Below the pieces are notes generated by a model that saw nothing but the letters and a program-made list of their open reading frames with translations, did not search any database and had not been told where the DNA came from. Below, piece after piece: positions 18,532 to 27,983 of a stretch of DNA of 64,000 bases. The stretch lies in contig NZ_JADEWZ010000015.1 in assembly GCF_015207425.1 (NCBI RefSeq), forward strand, positions 62,001-126,000, in the 5' to 3' direction. The DNA comes from Lusitaniella coriacea LEGE 07157 (lineage in GTDB: Bacteria > Cyanobacteriota > Cyanobacteriia > Cyanobacteriales > Spirulinaceae). A program made the position numbers and the translations under genes. Each line of letters opens with the position of its first letter. The stretch's first letter is position 1.

Positions 18532-19608
18532 ATGAACCCAAATCTACACCTAAAAAATTCTCACCCCCAAGGGATGCCAACCAACCCCATTTTTAATCCT
18601 AGGGGAAATGACGATGTTGCTCACCGTTCTGTTTGGTTTGGTAACACGACAAATCTGATGCAATTGAACGATGTTCGCTATTCTTGGGCGATTGGATTGT
18701 ATAGCCAAATGAGAGAAAATTTCTGGATCCCGCAGAAATTAGATGTCACCCAAGATGTTACAGACTATTGGAATTTAACACCAGAAGAAAGGTACGCTTA
18801 CGACGGCGTACTGAGCTATCTCACTTTTCTTGATTCCGTTCAAACCTGTAACCTCCCTCACATTAAGAGTAGCGTTACTGCTCCGGAAGTGAGCTTGTGT
18901 ATGGCAGAACAAATCTCTCAAGAAGCCATGCACAATCAAAGCTATCAATACATTATTGAAACCGTCATTCCTCCCGAACGGCGCAGTATTGTGTATGAGT
19001 TTTGGAGAACGGATAAGGTTCTACTAGAGCGATGTGAGTTTATCGCTACGCTGTATCAAAACTACATTGATTTTCCCACTCAAGAAAATTACTTTGTGGC
19101 TCTTCTTGCAGACTTTTTGTTGGAAGGAATGTATTTCTACAATGGATTTATCTACTTCTACAATCTGGCATCAAGAATGTTAATGCCGGGAAGCGCTGAT
19201 ATTTTCAAAATGATTAATCGCGACGAACTTTCTCATGTTCGCCTTTACCAAAAACTGATTCCCATTGCAATGCAAACGTTTCCTCATTCTATCGAACAGA
19301 TTTATGAAATGTTTGATAAAGCAGTGCAGCACGAATGCCGTTGGACAAATCATATTATTGGAGATAATATTCTGGGGATTACTGAAAGTTCGACAGAACA
19401 ATATACTAAATATTTGGCAAATATGCGCCTGCGTTCGATTGGTTTAGAAGCACTTTATCCCGATGTAAAATACCAAAAGAGTCCTTACGCTCACCTCGAA
19501 CGCTTTTCTGATACGAAAAAAGAAGCCCATACGAAAGCTAATTTCTTTGAAGCTAGCGTGACGAGTTATGTGATGTCTTCAGGGGTTAGTGGTTGGGAGG
19601 AAATCTAA
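18532..19608 (+). CDS. nrdB: Ribonucleotide reductase class I, small subunit
   Basis: Di-iron radical subunit partnering NrdA (7527-9860). Ligands are recognisable: Asp in TFLDSVQTC, E-x-x-H in ISQEAMHNQSY, Glu in LLEGMYFYNGF, and E-x-x-H in NRDELSHVRLY. The radical Tyr corresponds to NQSYQYII. Start 18532 (MNPNLHLKN) gives 358 residues; an in-frame ATG at 18472 adds 20 residues of non-conserved sequence, and 18574 (MPTNPIFNP) is another option. It is separated from nrdA by accessory genes. Downstream is a repeat-rich gap. Confidence 0.93.
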   Translation: MNPNLHLKNSHPQGMPTNPIFNPRGNDDVAHRSVWFGNTTNLMQLNDVRYSWAIGLYSQMRENFWIPQKLDVTQDVTDYWNLTPEERYAYDGVLSYLTFLDSVQTCNLPHIKSSVTAPEVSLCMAEQISQEAMHNQSYQYIIETVIPPERRSIVYEFWRTDKVLLERCEFIATLYQNYIDFPTQENYFVALLADFLLEGMYFYNGFIYFYNLASRMLMPGSADIFKMINRDELSHVRLYQKLIPIAMQTFPHSIEQIYEMFDKAVQHECRWTNHIIGDNILGITESSTEQYTKYLANMRLRSIGLEALYPDVKYQKSPYAHLERFSDTKKEAHTKANFFEASVTSYVMSSGVSGWEEI

Positions 19609-19832
19609 GTTTCAGCGCTAATTTTTCAAGGAAAAACTAAATGCTCGTGTTGGGTGGGTTGTGCCACGATTTGATGGATACAAAATCTGTTGACTTTTGT
19701 CTTTGTCGTAACCCACCACAATCGTGGTCTGTCAGTTGTCAATTTGTGGGTCAAATTTTTCACTGCTAGGTTGGCTTGCGTTCTCTCCCAGTCACCGCGT
19801 CATCCTCAACTGACAGACAATATTAAGATCGA
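19609..19832. repeat. Intergenic inverted-repeat element
   Basis: A perfect 12-bp inverted repeat, GTCTGTCAGTTG (19727-19738) and CAACTGACAGAC (19807-19818), encloses about 68 bases. These include TAGGTTGGCTTGCGTTCTCT, also found with two changes at 60205. Just upstream, GGTGGGTT (19653-19660) and AACCCACC (19710-19717) form another inverted pair. No ORF. It looks like a short non-autonomous element or composite terminator after nrdB. Confidence 0.55.
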
Positions 19833-20363
19833 CTAACCACTAGCCTCTGCCAACCGCCGATACCGCGATGCCAATTCTTTGGGTGTCACTTGTTCGTAGG
19901 GTTCAAAGGGTTGGTGAATCCAGGGATTGTCGGGTAAATAATCCACAGAGTAATCCGGCGCGATTTCCGAACAACTTTTATGCCAAATTGTTGCGGTGCG
20001 AATTGCTGCAATCTCGTTGCCATAACGATCTTGCAACCAAAGGATTGCTTCTCGAAGGCTGATTCCAGAATCAACCAAATCGTCTACTAATAAAATGCGA
20101 TTTCCCAAGGTTTTCTCTGTCATCGAGAGGTGTTGGGAAAATTCGATTTGACCCCGGATGCGATTGTCTGCACCGCCGTAAGAGGAAGCTGAGAGAATTG
20201 CCAAAGGTTTATCGTAAATACGGCAAAGGAGATCGCCAACCCGCAATCCGCCTTTTGCAAGACAAACAATTTGATTGAAATCCCAAGCGGATTGGTAAAT
20301 TTGGGCGGCAAGAATTTCGATTTTTTGATGGTACTCCGACCAAGACACATAAAGCTCTGGCAT
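19833..20363 (-). CDS. Phosphoribosyltransferase family protein
   Basis: 176 residues from ATG 20363 (MPELYVSWSEYHQK). The type I PRTase signature is RILLVDDLVDSGISLREA, preceded by the substrate-loop region IVCLAKGGLRVGDLL. It resembles bacterial hypoxanthine/xanthine-guanine PRTases, possibly purine salvage. A longer frame up to 20486 would overlap the divergent transporter gene, so the internal start is preferred. Substrate not determinable. Confidence 0.82.
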   Translation of the reverse strand: MPELYVSWSEYHQKIEILAAQIYQSAWDFNQIVCLAKGGLRVGDLLCRIYDKPLAILSASSYGGADNRIRGQIEFSQHLSMTEKTLGNRILLVDDLVDSGISLREAILWLQDRYGNEIAAIRTATIWHKSCSEIAPDYSVDYLPDNPWIHQPFEPYEQVTPKELASRYRRLAEASG

Positions 20364-20489
20364 AAGAAGCGTAATGAAAGGCGTAAAGTGAATGTTACAA
20401 CTGCTAGAGTATTCCAATTTTTCCCGATCTTTCTGTATTGGTTGCACATTGCCTAAAGATTGAGAGAAAACCTTCAACCCCCCCAAACA

Positions 20490-22154
20490 ATGAGTGACGC
20501 TTCAACTTCTAATTTAAATCCTCCTGCTGCCCCAAAGCGCGAAAAGCTTAATTTTTCCACGAAATTAGCTTATGGTTCTGGGGATATGGGTCCTGCGATT
20601 ACGGCGAATGTTCTTGTCTTTTTTCTGCTGTATTTTTTCACGAATGTCGCGGGATTGCCTGCGGGTTTAGCGGGGAGTATTTTAGCGATTGGCAAAATTG
20701 CCGATGCGATTAACGATCCGATTATGGGTATTATGAGCGATCGCACGCGATCGCGCTGGGGTCGTCGTCTCCCCTGGATGATTTGGGGTGCGTTGCCTTT
20801 TGGGTTACTTTTTTTCTTGCAGTTTCTCGTTCCCCAATTCAGTAGCGATGATGGGGTCAATAATTGGCTGCTATTTGCTTACTACGTTTTCATTGCAATC
20901 CTCTTCAACATTGCGTACACAGCCGTTAACCTCCCCTACACTGCCTTAACCCCCGAATTGACTCAGGACTATAACGAACGCACGAGTTTGAATAGCTTTC
21001 GTATGGCGTTTTCCATTGGGGGAAGCATTTTATCCTTAATTTTGGCGCAGATTATTTTTGCCATCTATCCCGATAACCCGGCAAAACAATATTGGGTGTT
21101 GGGATTGTTGTGTAGCGCTATCTCAATTATTGCAATTTTTTGGTGCGCCCTTCGCATTCAAGAAAGGGGCAAAGAACCGATTTTAAACGGACGGCAAAAG
21201 CGCATCTTAGGCATTATATTAATTGGATTGGGAGGGTTCGCGATCGCGTTTGGTATTGGAAAAACCGTTGCTGAGTCTTTTAATATCACCAGTCTCATCG
21301 GAATTCTGTTGGGTTTACAGTTAATTCCTTGCGGTCTAACCCTCTTCTTTTCCAAGTCCGAAGCCCATCTCCTGTACCGTCCCGCAAAAGCCAACGCTAC
21401 GCCAACCGAGACAACACCCTCTCTTCCCTTTCTCGAACAACTGCGAATTGCCTTTCAAAACAAACCGTTTCTATACGTCATTGGTATTTATCTCTGTTCC
21501 TGGCTAGCCGTTCAACTCACCGGGTCAATTCTGATTTACTTTGTCGTTAGTTGGATGGGGATGTCAGAAGCAACCTTTCCTCAAGTCGCCATTGCGGTGC
21601 AAGGAACGGCGTTAATTATGCTATTTATCTGGAAAGCAGTCAGCGATCGCGTGGGGAAAAAAGCTGTCTATTTTATGGGAACGGCTATCTGGATTATCGC
21701 CCAAGGCGGGTTATTTCTCCTGCAACCCGGTCAAATTCTCCAAATGTACGTCCTCGCCGTTCTTGCTGGGTTTGGCGTATCCGTCGCCTACCTCATCCCC
21801 TGGTCGATGATTCCCGATGTCATCGAACTCGACGAACTGAACACCGGACAGCGCCGCGAAGGAATTTTCTACGGATTTATGGTTTTACTGCAAAAATTCG
21901 GTCTAGCCCTTGCTTTGTGGATTGTGGGGATTGCCCTAGAACTTTCGCAGTTTATTGAAAGACCGCCCGGAGGAGAAATCCCCATTCAACCCGATAGCGC
22001 CCTTCTCGCCATCCGCGTTGCCATTGGTCCCCTTCCCACGGTTATTTTAATCGGAGGGTTAATTCTCGCCTACTTCTATCCCATCACCCGCGACGTTCAC
22101 GCCCAAATCCTCTTGCAACTCCAAGAACGACGAGAGAAGAATTCAGATGACTGA
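20490..22154 (+). CDS. GPH-family (MelB-like) sugar:cation symporter
   Basis: 554 residues from ATG 20490 (MSDASTSN). MFS fold of the glycoside-pentoside-hexuronide group: LAYGSGDMGPAITANVL at the first helix, the cation-site region ADAINDPIMGIMSDRTRSRWGRR, and about 12 hydrophobic helices. An insertion around residues 235-300 carries extra hydrophobic segments. Inner-membrane protein, substrate unknown. Divergent from the phosphoribosyltransferase. Confidence 0.85.
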   Translation: MSDASTSNLNPPAAPKREKLNFSTKLAYGSGDMGPAITANVLVFFLLYFFTNVAGLPAGLAGSILAIGKIADAINDPIMGIMSDRTRSRWGRRLPWMIWGALPFGLLFFLQFLVPQFSSDDGVNNWLLFAYYVFIAILFNIAYTAVNLPYTALTPELTQDYNERTSLNSFRMAFSIGGSILSLILAQIIFAIYPDNPAKQYWVLGLLCSAISIIAIFWCALRIQERGKEPILNGRQKRILGIILIGLGGFAIAFGIGKTVAESFNITSLIGILLGLQLIPCGLTLFFSKSEAHLLYRPAKANATPTETTPSLPFLEQLRIAFQNKPFLYVIGIYLCSWLAVQLTGSILIYFVVSWMGMSEATFPQVAIAVQGTALIMLFIWKAVSDRVGKKAVYFMGTAIWIIAQGGLFLLQPGQILQMYVLAVLAGFGVSVAYLIPWSMIPDVIELDELNTGQRREGIFYGFMVLLQKFGLALALWIVGIALELSQFIERPPGGEIPIQPDSALLAIRVAIGPLPTVILIGGLILAYFYPITRDVHAQILLQLQERREKNSDD

Positions 22155-22164
22155 AAAGTCATCC

Positions 22165-22923
22165 CTAACTGATTGCCTGTACTGCAATCCGAATCGCTCG
22201 CTCTACCGCCTCTTCCTTGCGCTCTAGGGCGACGGTTTCTGCTTCTGTGCGTTGGGCAACGACCGCGCAAATACAAGCCGCAGAAAAGCCATAAACCCCT
22301 GCCATTTTCAACAGCGTTCCCGATTCCATTTCGTAGTTCAGAATGTTCAATTGGCGGTATTCTTCTGTTATTCCTTGAAGATGGCGCAAAAGGTGTGGAT
22401 TAGCGGAAGAATTGGTGCGTTCCTGCCCTTCATAAAAGGTATCCACTGAGGCGGTAATACCCAGGTGATGGTCAATGCCTAAAGTCGAGGCGGCTTTAAC
22501 GAGGGCAACGGTGAGGAAGGGGTCGGCAGAAGCGGGATACTCTGGAGGGGCAATATCATTCGCTGCCCCCTGTCGGCATAGCGCCGCTTGAGTGATGACA
22601 ACGCTCCCTACTTTGACATTGGGTTGAATCGAACCGCAAGTTCCGATGCGAATAATTTGGGTGATGCCAACCTGGACTAATTCATTAACAATAATACTCA
22701 AAGAAGGCGCGCCCATACCACTGGTTGCGGAGAGTACGGGTTGCCCATTTTTTAAGTAACCGAGATAGCTATCGAGTCCGCGATTTTTCGAGAGGAGGCG
22801 GCTGTTTTTCAGGTGGGTTTGGGCGATGGTTTTCGCGCGATCGCGATCGCCACTCAACAACGCGAGTTTGGGAAGTGGAGAACCCAGATCCGCCAAGTCA
22901 AAACCAAGATGATAATGCTTCAT
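22165..22923 (-). CDS. Nucleoside phosphorylase (uridine phosphorylase-like)
   Basis: 252 residues. PNP/UDP superfamily motifs: LLSGDRDRAKTIA (phosphate site Arg), SATSGMGAPSLSIIVNEL, IIRIGTCGSIQPNVKVGSVVI and the ribose-binding NYEMESGTLLKMAG. Catalyses phosphorolysis of nucleosides for base salvage. Convergent with the symporter, 10 bases apart. The leader (22928-22967) contains an 8-bp inverted repeat AAGAGCG/CGCTCTT with a long loop, of uncertain role. Confidence 0.88.
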   Translation of the reverse strand: MKHYHLGFDLADLGSPLPKLALLSGDRDRAKTIAQTHLKNSRLLSKNRGLDSYLGYLKNGQPVLSATSGMGAPSLSIIVNELVQVGITQIIRIGTCGSIQPNVKVGSVVITQAALCRQGAANDIAPPEYPASADPFLTVALVKAASTLGIDHHLGITASVDTFYEGQERTNSSANPHLLRHLQGITEEYRQLNILNYEMESGTLLKMAGVYGFSAACICAVVAQRTEAETVALERKEEAVERAIRIAVQAIS

Positions 22924-23109
22924 AAAGTTAAGAGCGCTAGATCCATTGAATTGGAAATAACGCTCTTAGAGGGATTTTTTTTATTATGTTTAGGGTCTTT
23001 ATTTTGGCTGACCCCATTTGAGCTATGGATACTATGATGGCAGCAAATTCTTGTGTTCTTTTGTTTCTTAAGTATTTCTTTGTATTTACATTTGTTTTGA
23101 TTTGCGATC

Positions 23110-23643
23110 TTATTTTAAGTTTTGTTGCTGCCCCGCGATTGAAACCCCCAACCACTGAGAGATGAGAACTTCAAAATTGCGCAGTGCATAGAACTTCGGC
23201 GCGATCGCGGGATCGATCATCGGTTCGACCAAAATAGAAAACATTCCCAAACGATTGCCCGCCCAAACATCTGTAAACAGGCGATCTCCGACCATTGCCA
23301 CCTGTTTGAAAGGCAGGTTCATCTCCTCAACCGCTTGCCTCAATTTGCGACGAGAGGGCTTGCGCGCGCCCAAAATATAGGGAAGATCGAGGGATTTCGC
23401 AATACCCCCAATGCGATTTTCACTCAGATTATTACTTACCAGCCACAGAGACGCACAAGACCGAATTTCTTGTATCCAAACTTGCACCTCTTGCGACACC
23501 TCCCGTTCTCGCAGGGGAACGAGGGTTTCATCCACATCCAACACCAATCCTTTAAGGCGATATTGCTTGAGGAGATCCGGAGTCAAATTGGTAATTGGAC
23601 CACCGAGGACGAGATTGGGTTGTAAACGAGCTTCCCAAGACAT
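23110..23643 (-). CDS. YqeG-family HAD phosphatase
   Basis: 177 residues, full length. HAD motif I is GLVLDVDETLVP, motif II LWLVSNNLSEN, motif III with GARKPSRRKL, and motif IV AMVGDRLFTDVWAGNRLGM. HAD subfamily IIIA as in bacterial YqeG and plant PGP phosphatases, suggesting phosphatidylglycerophosphate dephosphorylation (family knowledge). Starts 3 bases after mltG ends, so it is co-transcribed with it. Confidence 0.88.
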   Translation of the reverse strand: MSWEARLQPNLVLGGPITNLTPDLLKQYRLKGLVLDVDETLVPLREREVSQEVQVWIQEIRSCASLWLVSNNLSENRIGGIAKSLDLPYILGARKPSRRKLRQAVEEMNLPFKQVAMVGDRLFTDVWAGNRLGMFSILVEPMIDPAIAPKFYALRNFEVLISQWLGVSIAGQQQNLK

Positions 23644-23646
23644 GAT

Positions 23647-24735
23647 TTATTCAGGTTTATTCTTTAACGCTTTTCGTTGCTGCCGAATGGCATTAACTGC
23701 CGCTTTGTGTTCTTCTAGGGTTTTTGTAAAGAGATGCGTCCCATCATAACGCGCGACAAAGTAGCGATAGTCAGTTTTTTCTGGAGACAGGGTTGCTTTG
23801 AGACTAGATAAACCGGGACTGGCAATAGGCGTTGGGGGAAGTCCGGGATAGCGATAGGTGTTGTAGGGAGAAGTAATTTGTATCTGCTTGTTCGTTAGGG
23901 GTTTGTCGGGGGTTTGCCGAATGCCGAGGGCATATTCAACGGTGGGGTCTGCTTCCAATTTCATCCCATCTGCCAAGCGTCCGGAGAATACGCCAGCAAT
24001 GCGATCGCGTTCTTCTGCAAGGACGGCTTCTTTTTCCACGATACTGGAGAGAGTGACCCATTCGAGCAAACTGAGTGTTGTTTTATCCTTTTGCTGCTGA
24101 TAAAGGGGGAGTGCGACTCCCTGAAAGCGATTGAGCATTAGGGTGATGACCTGTTGCGGGGTCACGCGATCGCTTGCCAATTCGTAGGTATCGGGATACA
24201 AAAAACCTTCCAAATGCTCGATCCCATCGGGCAACCACGGATAGCGGTCTTTGGGAATTTGGGAAATTGCTTTGATAAATTCTTCTTCGCTAAAGTAGCC
24301 TTGTGCGTCAAAATACTTTGCCATGTCCCATCGCGACCATCCTTCGGGAACGGTGAAACTCAGCCGCATCACCTGTCCTTGCCAAATGTCGTCCGCGATC
24401 GCGGGAAGGGACTCGCGGGTTGAAAGTTTGTAGGTTCCCGCCTTGAACGCACCTTCAGGATTGCGAACCGTCAGCCAAGAAGCCCATATTTTCCAAGCGA
24501 GGGTAGAGTGGATCAAACCGCTCGATCTGAGGTCTTTGCCGATTTGCTGGGTTGAGGTTCCCGAAGGAATATTGAGTTGAATGGTTTCTCCTACTGTTTC
24601 AGCCAGATTCGTCGGTGTTGTGGGAGAGATAACCCAATTCCACCACGCCCATCCTTGCCATCCACAAAAAACAAGCGCGATCGGCAATATCAGCAGATAA
24701 TAAGTCCATTTAGAAATTCGTTCGGTCGTATTCAT
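23647..24735 (-). CDS. mltG: Endolytic murein transglycosylase MltG
   Basis: 362 residues from ATG 24735 (MNTTERISKW); a start at 24756 is also possible. One N-terminal membrane helix (~10-30, YLLILPIALVFCGWQGW), then a LysM-like region and the YceG core with the catalytic Glu in LSSIVEKEAVLAEER, plus SPYNTYRYPGLPPTPIASPG. Cleaves nascent glycan strands at the inner membrane and limits their length. Sits between DUF3727 and yqeG on the minus strand, an arrangement I recall from other cyanobacteria. Confidence 0.92.
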   Translation of the reverse strand: MNTTERISKWTYYLLILPIALVFCGWQGWAWWNWVISPTTPTNLAETVGETIQLNIPSGTSTQQIGKDLRSSGLIHSTLAWKIWASWLTVRNPEGAFKAGTYKLSTRESLPAIADDIWQGQVMRLSFTVPEGWSRWDMAKYFDAQGYFSEEEFIKAISQIPKDRYPWLPDGIEHLEGFLYPDTYELASDRVTPQQVITLMLNRFQGVALPLYQQQKDKTTLSLLEWVTLSSIVEKEAVLAEERDRIAGVFSGRLADGMKLEADPTVEYALGIRQTPDKPLTNKQIQITSPYNTYRYPGLPPTPIASPGLSSLKATLSPEKTDYRYFVARYDGTHLFTKTLEEHKAAVNAIRQQRKALKNKPE

Positions 24736-24763
24736 AAGTGAGAGAGCGTTGTGCAAATCAGAA

Positions 24764-25336
24764 CTATTCTTCAGAGAGCCATTCTTCTAGAAAAGGCTGA
24801 ATTTTCCGAAATTCCTCGTCTTCCGGGGAGAGAAGTTCTAATTCTCCCGCAGAACTCGCCCTAGCAAAGAAGAGAAAAGGAGACAGAGGGGTATAAAGTT
24901 CGTATTCTTGCCCTTGATTATAGAAGCTGGCTAAAAACTGAAAATCGTCTGAGATGACTTCGCCTCCGTCATTCTCAATTTCAATGGTCAGAATATCCTC
25001 TTCATCTAGTGCGGATAATTCTCCTTCCACTGTGAGAGTGAAGGCTGCATTTTTCAAGCTGAGATCCCGTTCTGCTAGAACGGCTTTGGCATCGGGAAAG
25101 ATTCGAGCAATTTCCTCGCTGTCTTCAATCCAAGTCGCACTGTCCTCGTCTTTTTTGCCATCCCAGGCAACAATGGCAACAGGCGCATCAACCGGAAGTA
25201 GCAAGACATAAGTCGAATCCTCAACAGTGAAAGACCGTTCGATATAGCAAGGGAGCGATCGTCCTAAATCGTCGTCAAGGTTGACAATTTCTGCACTCGA
25301 TTGTCCGTTGGGTTCGGAAAAATGGGAGAGAGACAT
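24764..25336 (-). CDS. DUF3727-domain protein
   Basis: 190 residues from ATG 25336 (MSLSHFSEPN); the frame is open up to 25384. Highly acidic, with a DUF1292-like segment (YVLLLPVDAPVAIVAWDG) followed by the DUF3727 region LSLKNAAFTLTVEGEL, YNQGQEYELYTPLSPFLFFAR. Conserved in cyanobacteria and plastid lineages; function not known. Ends 28 bases before the mltG start, probably the first gene of a DUF3727-mltG-yqeG operon. Confidence 0.82.
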   Translation of the reverse strand: MSLSHFSEPNGQSSAEIVNLDDDLGRSLPCYIERSFTVEDSTYVLLLPVDAPVAIVAWDGKKDEDSATWIEDSEEIARIFPDAKAVLAERDLSLKNAAFTLTVEGELSALDEEDILTIEIENDGGEVISDDFQFLASFYNQGQEYELYTPLSPFLFFARASSAGELELLSPEDEEFRKIQPFLEEWLSEE

Positions 25337-25449
25337 AAATAGGAAGGGTAAAGGGGAAGGGTTAATAGGGAAAACGTCGGACAAATACGCGAAGCAGGAG
25401 ACAGGGGGACGCGATGAGGAAGAATGGGAAGATTGTTGATGGGGTTTAT

Positions 25450-26268
25450 TTATAACCCATAGAGCGAAGGATTATTCAGTAATTGGTCAACGCTACGGAC
25501 ATCGGTAAGATTATATTGTAGAGGGGTAATTGTAATATAGTTTTCTTGAATCGCTCGAACGTCTGTGGGAATGCCGTCTGGAAGGTGCAGGCGATCTGAT
25601 TGCTCGATGTCTTCGATGACTTCTCCTGCAAGCCAGTAGTAACTTTTGCCGCGAGGATCGATGCGTTTTTCAAACTGTTCGATGTAGCGCCGCAAGCCTT
25701 GGCGCGCGATCGTCACTCCCGCGATCGCGTCTGGGGTAACGGGAGGGACGTTGATATTGAGTAAAGTGGCTTCTTTTAGGGGATTTTGAGCAAATTTCGC
25801 CAATAAAGTTCGAGCAAACTGCGCGGCGGTGGGAAACTCAGAAGACTTGAAACTCGCCAAACTCAAGGCAACACTGGGAATGCCTTCGATCACTCCTTCC
25901 ATTGCTGCCGAAACCGTTCCGGAGTACAGCACGTCGGTTCCCAGGTTAGAGCCGTGGTTAATCCCAGAGAGGACAAAATCGGGTCGTACCTCCAATAGGG
26001 CGTGGAGCGCGAGCTTAACGCAATCTGAGGGGGTTCCAGAGCAAGACCAAGCAGTGACGTTGGGATGGAAAATCGAATCGACTCGATTGGCTCGAATCGG
26101 TTGGTGTAGCGTCAATCCGTGTCCGGTTGCCGAACGTTCGCGATCGGGACAAACCACGGTAACATGATGACCGGCTTTTGCTAAAGTATCCGCAAGGGTT
26201 CGCACTCCCATTGCGAAAATGCCATCATCGTTGCTGATTAACAGGTTGAAAGGTCGATCGTTCGTCAT
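25450..26268 (-). CDS. surE: SurE, 5'/3'-nucleotidase
   Basis: 272 residues. The N-terminal metal-binding motif [12 protein letters not shown] (Asp14, Asp15), [14 protein letters not shown], and [26 protein letters not shown] are all diagnostic. Dephosphorylates nucleoside 5' and 3' monophosphates and exopolyphosphate. Divergent from pheS with about 100 bases between them. Confidence 0.95.
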   Translation of the reverse strand: MTNDRPFNLLISNDDGIFAMGVRTLADTLAKAGHHVTVVCPDRERSATGHGLTLHQPIRANRVDSIFHPNVTAWSCSGTPSDCVKLALHALLEVRPDFVLSGINHGSNLGTDVLYSGTVSAAMEGVIEGIPSVALSLASFKSSEFPTAAQFARTLLAKFAQNPLKEATLLNINVPPVTPDAIAGVTIARQGLRRYIEQFEKRIDPRGKSYYWLAGEVIEDIEQSDRLHLPDGIPTDVRAIQENYITITPLQYNLTDVRSVDQLLNNPSLYGL

Positions 26269-26368
26269 GGAGTAGCAAATTGTCGTACATTAAGCAAAGC
26301 TTCGATCGCCGCCTGATGGCAGCACTCTCAATTGAACCACAAGCGAATTGTTTTAATTTCAACTTTCT

Positions 26369-27358
26369 ATGGAAATCGAGCAGCAACTGAGCGAACTGCA
26401 ACAAGACGCAACTCGCGCGATCGCGTCACTGACAACCCTTGAGGAACTCGACCCCTTGCGCGTCAGCTATTTGGGCAAAAAAGGGAAACTTTCGCAAATT
26501 TTGCGGGGGATGGGCAAACTTAGTGGGGAAGAACGACCGCGAATTGGCGCGATCGCGAACGAGATTAAAGAAGCCCTCCAAACCGGACTAGAACAAGCCA
26601 AAAACCGCCTCGAACAGGCACAAATTGCCGCACAACTCGAAGCAGAAACCCTCGATGTCACCATGCCGGGAGTCTACCGTCCCCTCGGTCGCGTCCATCC
26701 CCTCAACAGTACCATCGACCGCGCGATCGACATCTTCATCGGTTTGGGATACACCGTTGCAGAAGGGCCCGAAATGGAATCGGAGTACTATAATTTTGAA
26801 GCCCTCAACACCCCCGCAGACCACCCCGCGCGGGATATGCAAGACACCTTCTATCTTACCGATGGCAACCTCCTGCGCACCCAAACCTCCTCGGTACAAA
26901 TCCGCTACATGGAAACCCACGAACCGCCGATTTGCGTTGTTGCCCCCGGTCGGGTGTATCGTCGGGATACAGTAGATGCGACCCACTCCGCAGTTTTCCA
27001 TCAACTCGAACTCCTCGTTGTTGACAAAGGCATTACCTTTACCGACCTGAAAGGAACCGTTAAAGAATTCATCCGCCAGATGTTCGGAGAAGACCTAGAA
27101 ACCGTCTTCCGCGCCAGCTACTTCCCCTTCACCGAACCCTCCGCAGAAGTAGACGTGCGGTGGAAAGGGAAATGGCTTGAAATGGGGGGATGCGGCATGG
27201 TTGACCCCAACGTTCTCAAAGCGGTGGGGTACGATCCAGAAGTTTATACGGGATTTGCCGCCGGGTTTGGGGTGGAACGCTTCGCAATGGTTCTCCATCA
27301 AATCGACGACATTCGCCGCCTCTACAATAGCGATTTGCGCTTTTTGCGGCAATTTTAA
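26369..27358 (+). CDS. pheS: Phenylalanine-tRNA ligase alpha subunit
   Basis: 329 residues, full length. N-terminal coiled-coil arm (~1-85), then the class II synthetase core: [29 protein letters not shown], motif 2 region [19 protein letters not shown], and motif 3 [22 protein letters not shown]. Charges tRNA-Phe as alpha2beta2 with PheT, which is not in the window. Single gene divergent from surE. Confidence 0.97.
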   Translation: MEIEQQLSELQQDATRAIASLTTLEELDPLRVSYLGKKGKLSQILRGMGKLSGEERPRIGAIANEIKEALQTGLEQAKNRLEQAQIAAQLEAETLDVTMPGVYRPLGRVHPLNSTIDRAIDIFIGLGYTVAEGPEMESEYYNFEALNTPADHPARDMQDTFYLTDGNLLRTQTSSVQIRYMETHEPPICVVAPGRVYRRDTVDATHSAVFHQLELLVVDKGITFTDLKGTVKEFIRQMFGEDLETVFRASYFPFTEPSAEVDVRWKGKWLEMGGCGMVDPNVLKAVGYDPEVYTGFAAGFGVERFAMVLHQIDDIRRLYNSDLRFLRQF

Positions 27359-27672
27359 GCGGTTGGAGGTTCTTTCCCACTCTCGATCTTAAGGGCTTTT
27401 TATTAGAGGACGCGATCGCGCCAGAAGCTAAGTGCTTGCGGAACATCGATCTACTCCTTCTGCTGACTGCTCGACGCGATAAACCTGAACTTATCAAACA
27501 AATTATTTCATCTTGTATCTTCTCATACGCAAAGTTTTGGCAACTCCGTTATTGTAGGGAAGGAGTGCTAGATTCTTAAATAATAGTTAAGGAACGAACC
27601 TCTATTTCAGTGATAACCGTCAAGTTCTCTATCCCGTCAGTTTTGTGCGCGATCGCGCAATTAGAAACTTTT
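27359..27672. other. Gene-free gap after pheS
   Basis: About 310 bases without a supportable ORF. It contains two HIP1 sites (near 27412 and 27650). No hairpin with a T-run was recognised after pheS. Confidence 0.4.
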
Positions 27673-27882
27673 ATGACTCCAATAATACTGCGTCAACTTT
27701 GGTCTCTAATTGAAAATACTCATACCAGTATTTTATTGGGACAGGATGATTCGAGTTTAGTAGACTGGTTGCTCAATCGCTTAAAAGCACAGCAATCTCT
27801 CGAACAATACGACACAGAAGTCCTCAGTGGCTATATCCGCTCTCGAACCTCCCTCATTCGCGACATAGCCGCACAGCGCTAG
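27673..27882 (+). CDS. Small conserved-looking helical protein
   Basis: 69 residues from ATG 27673: MTPIILRQLWSLIENTHTSI, then LLGQDDSSLVDWLLNRLKAQ and SRTSLIRDIAAQR. The composition and helical pattern resemble short uncharacterised proteins known from other cyanobacteria (recollection, not verified). An upstream start at 27610 adds non-conserved sequence that overlaps a HIP1 site. Function unknown; the ABC substrate-binding gene follows 100 bases later. Confidence 0.55.
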   Translation: MTPIILRQLWSLIENTHTSILLGQDDSSLVDWLLNRLKAQQSLEQYDTEVLSGYIRSRTSLIRDIAAQR

Positions 27883-27983
27883 TCGTCTTATCAGCTTTGA
27901 ATAGAACTCCCCTAGAGGACTCACCAATCGCTGCCTATAATAGAGAGCTATATCGAAATCTATGGTAACGGGAAATTTTTGGT

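Noticed and set aside
22927-22980. Rho-independent terminator with AAGAGCG/CGCTCTT stem and T8 tract
   Set aside because: On the plus strand there is no plus gene immediately upstream, and the loop is 24 bases; left as a leader inverted repeat of the phosphorylase gene.
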